Assembly: GCA_020425915.1 (NCBI GenBank)
Contig: JAGQQZ010000182.1
Location: 1 to 8,329, forward strand
From: Planctomycetota bacterium
Lineage (GTDB): Bacteria; Planctomycetota; UBA1135; UBA2386
Direction: 5' to 3'
Length of the DNA: 8,329 bases
Shown here piece by piece: positions 1 to 5,960 of the stretch (positions within the stretch are counted from its first letter, which is position 1; each line of letters begins with the position of its first letter). The translations under genes and the position numbers were made by a program. The notes below the pieces were generated by a model, which saw only the letters and a program-made list of their open reading frames with translations, had not been told where the DNA came from and did not search any database.

Positions 1-543
1 CTGTACCGCATGTACAACCGGCGACTGTTGGGCATTGCCCATCGGCGCAGCGGGCACACGCTCCATGGACTGCTCGAGAGCGTCGACCTGGTGCAGTCCA
101 CGTGGAGGGACGTGCTGGCGGCGCTCGACACGTTCGAGGATCGCGGGCCTGGTTCAGTCTTCCGGTGGCTGCACACGTGCCTGATCCACAAGATCAGCGC
201 GAAGCGCCGGTTCCACCACGCGGCGAAGCGCGACGCGAAGCGCTCGCGCGCCCTGCCACCCGATTCGTTGATCGCGCGCCGCGCCGATCGGCCGCCGAGC
301 CACGCGGTCGAGCAGGCGGAGACGCTCGCGCGTGTGCTGCAGACGCTCGATCGGCTGCCCGAGGTCCAGCGCGACGTCGTGTTGATGCACTTGCGAGACG
401 GGCTGACGCACGCTGTGATCAGCGAACGCATCGGGAAGTCGCGCGAGGCCGTCAAGAAGATCTACCAGCGAGCTGTCGCGCGGTTGCTCGACCTGATGCC
501 GTCCGATCTCGAGCGTGTGAGAGTCGGGACGTCCGACTCCTGA
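1..543 (+). CDS. ECF-type RNA polymerase sigma factor (sigma-70 family), 5' end missing
   Basis: Directs RNA polymerase to a dedicated promoter set; acts in the cytoplasm. The frame is open from base 1, so 180 codons are visible. Region 2 spans about residues 1-77, with DLVQSTWRDVL, FEDRGPGSVFRWLH and a basic stretch (HKISAKRRFHHAAKRD) for -10 contact. A poorly conserved linker follows (about 78-107). Region 4 covers about 108-166: the LDRLPEVQRDVVLMHL helix, then a helix-turn-helix (HAVISERIGKSREAVKKIYQRAVARLL) for -35 recognition. An ATG at 10 exists, but the preceding LYR residues fit the usual region-2 start 'LYRRY', so the real start is probably upstream of the window. No anti-sigma gene is visible on the downstream side. 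The pentahaem cytochrome gene begins 22 bases after the stop, so the two may be cotranscribed. The family is clear; the regulon is unknown. Confidence 0.88.
   Translation: MYRMYNRRLLGIAHRRSGHTLHGLLESVDLVQSTWRDVLAALDTFEDRGPGSVFRWLHTCLIHKISAKRRFHHAAKRDAKRSRALPPDSLIARRADRPPSHAVEQAETLARVLQTLDRLPEVQRDVVLMHLRDGLTHAVISERIGKSREAVKKIYQRAVARLLDLMPSDLERVRVGTSDS
521..539 (+). terminator. Hairpin at the 3' end of the sigma factor gene (possible terminator or processing signal)
   Basis: A perfect 7-base inverted repeat, GAGTCGG / CCGACTC, flanks a GACGT loop. It lies inside the last codons of the sigma gene, ending one base before the last sense codon is complete. No T-run follows, so it is not a classical intrinsic terminator. 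It could reduce read-through into the cytochrome gene starting at 566, or protect an upstream mRNA end. Coding constraint alone (VGTSDS) could also have produced it. Confidence 0.3.
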
Positions 544-565
544 TCCGGCCACCCTTCCGCAACCG

Positions 566-2146
566 ATGAATCGCCCCTCCATCGCGGTCTTCGCGATCCT
601 CGTATTCTCGTACCCCTGCGTCGCCCAGGAGCAGTGGTTCGCCGAATCGGAAACCTGCGCGCTGTGCCACTCCGCGTCGCCGAACGCGACCGCGATGTGG
701 AACGCGACCGGCGACGACGTGTCACCGTTCGGCCTGTGGCGCGCCACGATGATGGCGAACTCGTTCCGCGATCCGTACTGGCGCGCGCAGGTCAGCAAGG
801 AGGTCGCGGCGAATCCCGAACACCGCGCCAAGATCGAAGGACTCTGTCTGACCTGTCATGGCCCGGCGGCACACCACCAGGCCCGTCTGGACGGCGTCGA
901 GTCGCCGGGTGTGATCGGGAGCGAGCACGACGCGTACGCGATCGACGGCGTCACCTGCACCGTCTGCCACCAGGCGAATCCGGACAACCTCGGCAAGGAC
1001 GAGAGCTTCTCCGGCAACCTCGACATCCGGAAGGACAAGCGGATCTACGGCCCGTTCGAGGATCCGTTCTTCCAGCCGATGCGGATGCACACGGGCTTCG
1101 TCGCGACGCACGGTGCACACATCCGGGATCCGGGGCTCTGCGGCTCGTGCCACACACTGTTCACGAGCCACGTCGAGGGAGCGGACCCGTATCCCGAGCA
1201 GACCCCGTTCCTCGAGTGGCGCAACAGCGTGTTCTCGACCGACGCGGGTCGCACGGAGGAGTCCAGGACCTGCCAGGAGTGCCACATGGCCGAGCAGGCG
1301 CCGACCAGGATCGCGCACAACCCGCGTGGGCTCGACTTCAACATCCCGGCGCGGTCGCCGTACCGCGCGCATGCGTTCGTCGGGGGCAACGCGTTCATGC
1401 TCGATCTGCTCGAGTCGAACGCGGACGAGCTCGGCGTCGAGGCGACGTCCGAGGAGCTCGCGCGCATGGCCCGGGCGACGCGCCTGCAGTTGTCCCACCG
1501 CACCGCGACGCTCAAGGTCACCGATGCGCGGACCGAGGACGGCGAGTTGTCGTTCGGTGTGCGCGTGACCAACCTCACGGGCCACAAGTTCCCGACCGGG
1601 TATCCGGCGCGTCGCGCGTGGGTGCACGTCAGCGTGCGCTCGGGTCGTGACACGGTGTTCGAGTCCGGCGCGTTCGACACCGAGGGGAGGCTGTACGGGA
1701 TCGACGAACCACGTCGACTCCCGCACTTCACGCGGATCGACTCCGAGGACCAGGTCCAGGTCTACGAGATCGTGCCGGCCGACCAGCACGGCGAGCCGAC
1801 GACCTACCTGACGCGGATGGCGAAGAACGTCAAGGACAACCGCCTGCTGCCGAGAGGCTACCGACACGACGGTCCACACGTCGAGTCGACCGCTCCGGTC
1901 GGAGTCGAGGACGACGCCGACTTCGTCGGTGGAGGGGACGTCGTCCGCTACCGCGTGGCCTTGCCGGCCGAGCGAGAGGGTCGCGTGGTCGTCGTCGCGT
2001 GGCTCCACTACCAGTCGATCCCGCCGGCCTGGGTCGATCCGCTGCGTGAGGTCGACACGGACGAGGCGCGGCGGTTCGTCGAGATGTACGACGCGGCGAA
2101 CCACGAGCCGGAGACCGTCGCGGTCGACGTCGTCGCGGTCGACTGA
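566..2146 (+). CDS. Secreted pentahaem c-type cytochrome
   Basis: A 526-residue exported electron-transfer protein. Residues 1-20 form a signal peptide (short basic start, hydrophobic IAVFAILVFSY, probable cleavage after CVA before QEQW). Five CxxCH haem-binding motifs start at Cys31 (CALCH), 94 (CLTCH), 131 (CTVCH), 192 (CGSCH) and 236 (CQECH). Many other histidines (such as AHH at 102-104 and HGAH at 182-185) could be distal haem ligands. Residues about 310-500 form a haem-free beta-rich domain containing TNLTGHKFPTGYPARRAW (335-352), a pattern I associate with C-terminal domains of cytochrome c-family proteins in planctomycetes and Deltaproteobacteria. There is no membrane anchor after the signal peptide, so it should be periplasmic or extracellular. 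No clear Shine-Dalgarno sequence precedes the ATG, but the start gives an intact signal peptide and sits 22 bases after the sigma factor stop. The electron donor and acceptor cannot be deduced. Confidence 0.9.
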   Translation: MNRPSIAVFAILVFSYPCVAQEQWFAESETCALCHSASPNATAMWNATGDDVSPFGLWRATMMANSFRDPYWRAQVSKEVAANPEHRAKIEGLCLTCHGPAAHHQARLDGVESPGVIGSEHDAYAIDGVTCTVCHQANPDNLGKDESFSGNLDIRKDKRIYGPFEDPFFQPMRMHTGFVATHGAHIRDPGLCGSCHTLFTSHVEGADPYPEQTPFLEWRNSVFSTDAGRTEESRTCQECHMAEQAPTRIAHNPRGLDFNIPARSPYRAHAFVGGNAFMLDLLESNADELGVEATSEELARMARATRLQLSHRTATLKVTDARTEDGELSFGVRVTNLTGHKFPTGYPARRAWVHVSVRSGRDTVFESGAFDTEGRLYGIDEPRRLPHFTRIDSEDQVQVYEIVPADQHGEPTTYLTRMAKNVKDNRLLPRGYRHDGPHVESTAPVGVEDDADFVGGGDVVRYRVALPAEREGRVVVVAWLHYQSIPPAWVDPLREVDTDEARRFVEMYDAANHEPETVAVDVVAVD

Positions 2147-2148
2147 CA

Positions 2149-2173
2149 CCCGCGGATCGTGACGACCCGCGGG
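2149..2173. terminator. GC-rich hairpin between convergent cytochrome genes, candidate bidirectional terminator
   Basis: CCCGCGG (2149-2155) and CCGCGGG (2167-2173) are perfect inverted repeats around an 11-base loop. They fill the 35-base gap between two converging genes, the usual place for a shared terminator. No T-run follows on either strand, so the call rests on position and stem strength only. Confidence 0.4.
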
Positions 2174-2181
2174 CACGACGA

Positions 2182-4536
2182 TCACTGGATGTGGACGTCG
2201 AGTCCGTTCGACGCGGTCCAGAGGCGCGTCGAGGTCGGGTCGAGCGTCACCGCTTGGAACACGAGCCGGACCGGTTGGTAGGTCGGCGACAGCGTGATCG
2301 ACTTGGTCGCGGTTCCGTCGTTGCCGATCGTCGGCATCGGCAGCGCGAACGCGGGTGACGAGATTCGGAGGTCACAACCGAAGTCGACTTCGAGCGCCGC
2401 GCGGTTGCCGCTGAACAGGAGCGCGGCCGCGACGTTCGGCACGCCGTGCGAATACTGGAACGTCATCGTGCCACCAGGGCCCGGGCAACCCTCGAACGAC
2501 AGGCGCGGGAACTCTCCCGTACTGCTCGTGCAGCCGAAGCCGAACTCCTCGGCCGTCCCTGCACACGTCGCCGCGGTCACGGTGATCGACACCGTGCCGA
2601 GGTTCGAGTTCCGCTGCCCGTCCCAGGCCGCGTAGGTGAACGAGTCCGCGCCGACGAATCCGGTCGCGGCCGTGTAGGTCGCGGTCGTGCCGTCGAACGC
2701 GACGACGCCGTGCTTCGGCTGGGACACGATGCGCAGCTCGGTCGGATCGCTGTTGGGGTCGGTCGCACTCAACGCGACCGGGAGCGCCACGTCGGACGGC
2801 GTCATCACGCCGAGGTCGGCGACGATCGGCGCTCCGTTCGGGTTGCTGTGGTCGTTGTTCGGACCGTTGTGGCAGTTGTAGCAGCCGATTCGCGCGCCGC
2901 GGAAGAACTCGCGCGTACCGAACTGCGTCACGATCACGCGATCGCCGAGTGCTCGCGACAGCTCTGTGCCGCTGTCGTCGGCACCGTGGCACGTGCGGCA
3001 GTGGGCGACGCCGAGTTGTTCGACGACGTCGCCGTGTTTGTTCGCACCCCACTGTTGACCGACCGGGTGCATGCCGTGCGGGCCGACGAGTTCGTCGTCC
3101 TCGAGGTTGTCGTGGCAGGCCGAGCAATCCACGATCGTGCCGATGTGACCCTGGGTCATCTCGCTCTGGACGTTGTCGTTCGCGAAGTTGGTCGGGTAGA
3201 GGGCGTGCGGGGGGCCGTGGCAGGCCGAGCACTGCAGGCCGCCGTGACCGGTCGAGAATCGGAACAGCGAGAACCCCGCGGCCGGTACGTCGGGCGTGGT
3301 GCCGAAAGTCGGATCGGCCGGCGTCCGCCGCGCGCCCAAGCCGTCGAACACGCTCGTGAAGCGGATCTCGCCCGAGTTGTTCGTCGCGGTACCGCTGTGG
3401 CAGTTCTGGCACGTCGGCTGGTCGAGCCAGCCGACCCGGCCGGTCGCGCCGACGTCCGCCATGTCGCCGTGACAGCTCTGGCATTGCATCGAGAACTTGC
3501 CGTCGTCGCCGATCGCCTTGCCCATCGCCCCGCGCAGACACTGTGTGTCGAAGCCCGGGTGGCAGACGTAGCAAGCGGTGCGCGTCGGGTTGTCGGACAG
3601 GGTTCCACCCTTCGGATCGATCACCGTCGCGTGGAGCCCGTGCATCGCTTCCGTCAGCGGTGTCACCCCAGGCACGCCGGTGCCCGCGATCGCGTTGGTC
3701 ACGTGGCAGCGCGCGCAGAAGATCGACACGCCGTCGGTCGTCGCGGTTTGGTAGAGGCCGAGCGCGTTGTAGCCCGCGGCGGCGAGTGCGTTCGCGTACT
3801 CGGTCTGGCCGAGGTGGCGATCGTCGTGCAGGCGTAGGATGTTGAGACGGTCGTCGCGCAGCGGGTCGGGGTCGTTCGCCCAACCGGCCGCCGGTCGGGC
3901 GGCGGGGCTCTGATGCGAACCGTGGCAGCGACTGCACTCGAGTTCACTCGAGTTCGGCGCGACCGTGACCGTGCTCGCGACGACCTGGTTGGAGGCGTTG
4001 CGCGCGACGATGCGCATCAGCGGGTAGGGGTTCTTCTGGAACGCGTCGTCGATCGGTGTGAGCGGGATCCACTCCGCGTGGAACCAGTCCCAGGTCGTGT
4101 CGAACGTCATCGCCTGCGGCTGGTTCGCCGCACCGGGCATGTCGAACCCGGCGAGTCCCTGGTCGGGGGCGAGGTTCGCCCCGAACAGGTCGAAGACGTA
4201 GTCCCAGAAGTTGGTCTTGCCGACGGAAGTCGAATTGATCGAGCCGGTCGCGTCGGCGACGGCTTCGTAGGTCAGGGAGTAGCCGTCGGCGGCCGACCGC
4301 AGTTCGCCGTCGATCACGAGCTGTGCGTTGATCGTGTTGGCGGGAGGCAGGATCGAGAACACCGAGAAGTCCGGGTCGATGCAGTGCATCCCCAGGTCGT
4401 TCCATGCGAGCAAGCGGGGTGGTCCGCTGTGCGGCGTCGGTGTGGGGGACCAGAGCGTCGAGGTGGTGACGATCAGGCAGGTCGAGGTTGCGATTGCAGC
4501 AGCAACCCCACGGCGGAGGGAAAGAGGAGCAAGCAT
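2182..4536 (-). CDS. Secreted nonahaem cytochrome with N-terminal WNDLGMHC domain, cadherin-like domain and planctomycete-type C-terminal domain
   Basis: A 784-residue exported multihaem protein. The ATG at 4536 is preferred over the in-frame GTG at 4590 because GGAG lies 5 bases upstream and the signal sequence (MLAPLSLRR, then a hydrophobic stretch to about residue 28) then begins properly. The GTG adds 18 proline-rich residues and has no ribosome site. Domains: about 40-195, WNDLGMHC (45-52), SVFSILPPANT and KTNFWDYVFDLFG. About 200-560, nine CxxCH motifs starting at Cys201, 274, 322, 352, 376, 436, 471, 513 and 552. About 572-655, a cadherin-like Ig fold (LSATDPNSDP, GFVGADSFTYAAWDG). About 656-784, a beta-rich tail with Cys658, 669, 684 and 721, probably disulfide-bonded. 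I recall the N-terminal block as a conserved but uncharacterised module of multihaem proteins in metal- and sulfur-cycling bacteria. It probably carries electrons in the periplasm or at the cell surface; the partner is unknown. It converges on the pentahaem gene and lies 213 bases downstream of the cysteine synthase-like gene, same strand. Confidence 0.87.
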   Translation of the reverse strand: MLAPLSLRRGVAAAIATSTCLIVTTSTLWSPTPTPHSGPPRLLAWNDLGMHCIDPDFSVFSILPPANTINAQLVIDGELRSAADGYSLTYEAVADATGSINSTSVGKTNFWDYVFDLFGANLAPDQGLAGFDMPGAANQPQAMTFDTTWDWFHAEWIPLTPIDDAFQKNPYPLMRIVARNASNQVVASTVTVAPNSSELECSRCHGSHQSPAARPAAGWANDPDPLRDDRLNILRLHDDRHLGQTEYANALAAAGYNALGLYQTATTDGVSIFCARCHVTNAIAGTGVPGVTPLTEAMHGLHATVIDPKGGTLSDNPTRTACYVCHPGFDTQCLRGAMGKAIGDDGKFSMQCQSCHGDMADVGATGRVGWLDQPTCQNCHSGTATNNSGEIRFTSVFDGLGARRTPADPTFGTTPDVPAAGFSLFRFSTGHGGLQCSACHGPPHALYPTNFANDNVQSEMTQGHIGTIVDCSACHDNLEDDELVGPHGMHPVGQQWGANKHGDVVEQLGVAHCRTCHGADDSGTELSRALGDRVIVTQFGTREFFRGARIGCYNCHNGPNNDHSNPNGAPIVADLGVMTPSDVALPVALSATDPNSDPTELRIVSQPKHGVVAFDGTTATYTAATGFVGADSFTYAAWDGQRNSNLGTVSITVTAATCAGTAEEFGFGCTSSTGEFPRLSFEGCPGPGGTMTFQYSHGVPNVAAALLFSGNRAALEVDFGCDLRISSPAFALPMPTIGNDGTATKSITLSPTYQPVRLVFQAVTLDPTSTRLWTASNGLDVHIQ

Positions 4537-4541
4537 CGGGA

Positions 4542-4545
4542 CTCC
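4542..4545 (-). promoter_or_regulatory. Shine-Dalgarno site deciding the start of the nonahaem gene
   Basis: On the minus strand GGAG lies 5 bases before the ATG at 4536. The alternative in-frame GTG at 4590 has no comparable site. This supports a 784-residue rather than an 802-residue protein. Confidence 0.6.
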
Positions 4546-4682
4546 GAGTTCGAGGACCGGTGGCGGGGGCGAGGGAACGCGAACGAGCACACCCAGAACG
4601 TCGGGCGAGCGCCGTCCGAAAAGCCGTTGGAGGCTACGTCGCGCGCGATCGCGGAGGTCGGTCGAATCGGCCGAGTGAACGT

Positions 4683-4700
4683 CTTGTCATGCACGACAAG
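4683..4700 (-). terminator. Hairpin downstream of the cysteine synthase-family gene
   Basis: CTTGTC / GACAAG is a perfect 6-base inverted repeat with a 6-base loop, about 50 bases past the cysteine synthase stop and about 150 bases before the nonahaem start. It could terminate the upstream transcript and separate the two minus-strand genes. There is no proper T-run. The rest of the 213-base gap (4537-4749) shows no other feature I can support. Confidence 0.3.
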
Positions 4701-4749
4701 TCGCTCCGGATCGGGGCCGGTTTGCGGTCGAGATCGTGGTCGGACGCGC

Positions 4750-5778
4750 TCAGCGGACGGCCTTGAACGCTTCGAGTTCGATCCGTGGCGTCGAGTACTC
4801 GTCGTGGACCGGCTCGGTCTGGCACAGGTCGGTCGACAGGTACTTCTTGTTCGAGTCCGGGAACACGGTGACGACCGTCGCCTCGGGGCCCAGCTGTTCC
4901 GCGATCCGTACGGCGCCGAGGAAGTTCGCGCCCGACGATATGCCGACGGCGAGACCGATGTCGCGGCACAGCTTCTGCGCCATGAGGATGGCGTCGCCGT
5001 CCCAGACGTCGACCACGTCGTCGAGTTCGTCGAGGTGCACGATCGACGGGATGAACTCGTCCGAGATCCCCTGGATGCGGTGCTTGCCGACCTTGTGGCC
5101 GGTGCGCAACGTCGGGGAGTTGGCGGGTTCGAGCGGATGGACGCGAGTTCCGGGGTGCACGCGCCGGAGGAACCGACCGACGCCCATGACGGTTCCGCCC
5201 GTGCCGACACCGGCGACGAAGGCATCGGGCGCGCGCCCGAACATCGTGAGTTGGCGGTCGATCTCCGGTCCCGTGCCGAGTTCGTGGGCCGCGATGTTGC
5301 ACTCGTTGTCGAACTGACGAGGCAGGAAGACATGGTCGTGATCGCGCGCGAACCGCTCGGCCAGTTCCACCGAGCCGACGAATCCTCCCTCCTCCTTCGA
5401 GACCAGCACGATGTCGGCGCCGAAGCCGGCGATCAACTTCTTGCGTTCCTCACTCATCCAGTCCGGCATGAAGATCCGAACGGGATGACCCAGCGCGCGG
5501 CCGATGGCGGCGAACGAGATCCCGGTGTTCCCGCTCGACGCCTCGACGATCGTCGCCGCGGCGGTCAGTTCACGGCGCTCGTAGGCGTGGCGCAGGATGT
5601 AGGCGGCCATCCGGTCCTTGGTGGACCCGGTCATGTTCATCGCCTCGTACTTCGCGAACACGCGGCCTGGAACGCCGCCGATCGTGTAGCTGATCTGGAG
5701 GAGAGGTGTGTTGCCGACGAGCGCGTGGATCGCGGTGGTCGGGTTGAGACCGGGACGGAAGGCCGACGGACGCGCCAT
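4750..5778 (-). CDS. PLP-dependent cysteine synthase-family enzyme (CysK/CysM/cystathionine beta-synthase fold)
   Basis: A 342-residue cytoplasmic fold-type II PLP enzyme. Family members make cysteine from O-acetylserine (or O-phosphoserine) and sulfide, or cystathionine from serine and homocysteine. Visible motifs: GNTPL (22-26); NMTGSTKDR (48-56) with Lys54 as the expected PLP Schiff-base lysine; EASSGNTG (79-86) for substrate and cofactor contact; GTGGT (192-196) as the phosphate-binding loop; QGISDEFIP (236-244); SSGAN (281-285) with the serine expected near the PLP ring nitrogen; and FPDSNKKYLSTDL near the C-terminus. There is no N-terminal haem domain or C-terminal CBS pair, and the length is typical of a stand-alone synthase. 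The PLP-lysine loop reads NMTGSTKDR instead of the common NPTGSVKDR, so the exact substrate is open. The ATG at 5778 has no clear ribosome site and no better in-frame start upstream. It is transcribed divergently from the Cys-rich protein gene. Confidence 0.9.
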   Translation of the reverse strand: MARPSAFRPGLNPTTAIHALVGNTPLLQISYTIGGVPGRVFAKYEAMNMTGSTKDRMAAYILRHAYERRELTAAATIVEASSGNTGISFAAIGRALGHPVRIFMPDWMSEERKKLIAGFGADIVLVSKEEGGFVGSVELAERFARDHDHVFLPRQFDNECNIAAHELGTGPEIDRQLTMFGRAPDAFVAGVGTGGTVMGVGRFLRRVHPGTRVHPLEPANSPTLRTGHKVGKHRIQGISDEFIPSIVHLDELDDVVDVWDGDAILMAQKLCRDIGLAVGISSGANFLGAVRIAEQLGPEATVVTVFPDSNKKYLSTDLCQTEPVHDEYSTPRIELEAFKAVR

Positions 5779-5840
5779 ATGGGGCGAACCGCATATCCGT
5801 CGGCGAATTTCTGCAGCGCATTGCCGTCCCGTCCCGGAGC

Positions 5841-5879
5841 CCTAGGATTTCCACTCTCGAGATTTTCGGGAATCCTGGG
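5841..5879. promoter_or_regulatory. 12-base-pair inverted repeat in the divergent region (leader RNA hairpin or operator)
   Basis: CCTAGGATTTCC (5841-5852) pairs with GGGAATCCTGGG (5868-5879) over 12 positions. As plus-strand RNA, ten pairs are Watson-Crick and two are U-G wobbles; on the minus strand the two wobbles become A-C mismatches. The 15-base loop contains the palindrome TCTCGAGA. The wobble asymmetry favours a plus-strand RNA structure, which would lie in the 5' leader of the Cys-rich gene. I recognise no known riboswitch class. Confidence 0.4.
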
Positions 5880-5903
5880 CCATGCTCGTGTGTCTTGTCG
5901 AGC

Positions 5904-5922
5904 GGCGCGGGGGTCCCGCGCC
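5904..5922. promoter_or_regulatory. GC-rich 8-base-pair hairpin upstream of the Cys-rich gene
   Basis: GGCGCGGG (5904-5911) and CCCGCGCC (5915-5922) are perfectly complementary around a 3-base loop. The stem ends 38 bases before the ATG at 5961. No T-run follows, so it may be an attenuator-like or mRNA-stabilising element and not a plain terminator. It follows the 12-base-pair hairpin after 24 bases. Confidence 0.4.
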
Positions 5923-5948
5923 CATTGCGCTTCGATCGATACCCAGCT

Positions 5949-5952
5949 GGAG
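5949..5952 (+). promoter_or_regulatory. Shine-Dalgarno site deciding the start of the Cys-rich gene
   Basis: GGAG ends 8 bases before the ATG at 5961. The longer frame from the ATG at 5895 would add 22 residues, hide the signal peptide, and place the 8-base-pair hairpin inside the gene. The start at 5961 is therefore much better. Confidence 0.65.
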
Positions 5953-5960
5953 TCATTCTG

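Larger units (their letters stand above)
5779..5960. promoter_or_regulatory. Divergent intergenic region between the cysteine synthase and Cys-rich protein genes
   Basis: These 182 bases must hold the promoters of two diverging genes. I could not place -35 and -10 boxes with confidence. The region contains two strong inverted repeats, listed separately, and a palindrome TCTCGAGA (5855-5862) within the loop of the first. A shared operator or structured leader controlling both genes is plausible but not shown. Confidence 0.5.

Noticed and set aside
722..2185. A 487-codon open frame on the minus strand opposite the pentahaem cytochrome.
   Set aside because: The opposite strand encodes a signal peptide and five CxxCH motifs. 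The antisense product is Arg/Val-rich with no motif.
2446..3837. A 463-codon plus-strand open frame opposite the nonahaem gene.
   Set aside because: It is a shadow of the minus-strand gene, with repetitive Arg/Ala/Val composition and no domain. Nine haem motifs confirm the minus strand.
3936..3955. A tandem 10-base repeat, ACTCGAGTTC twice, each with an ACTCGAGT palindrome.
   Set aside because: It lies inside the nonahaem coding region just before the first CxxCH and encodes Ser/Glu/Leu residues. There are only two copies, with no sign of a regulatory or mobile role.
4537..4590. A GTG start at 4590 for the nonahaem protein, giving 802 residues.
   Set aside because: It has no Shine-Dalgarno site and adds a proline-rich, poorly polar leader before the basic n-region. 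The ATG at 4536 fits an export signal better, though the GTG cannot be fully excluded.
5895..5960. An upstream in-frame ATG extending the Cys-rich protein by 22 residues.
   Set aside because: The extension has no ribosome site, buries the signal peptide and crosses the 8-base-pair hairpin. The ATG at 5961 has GGAG at 8 bases.
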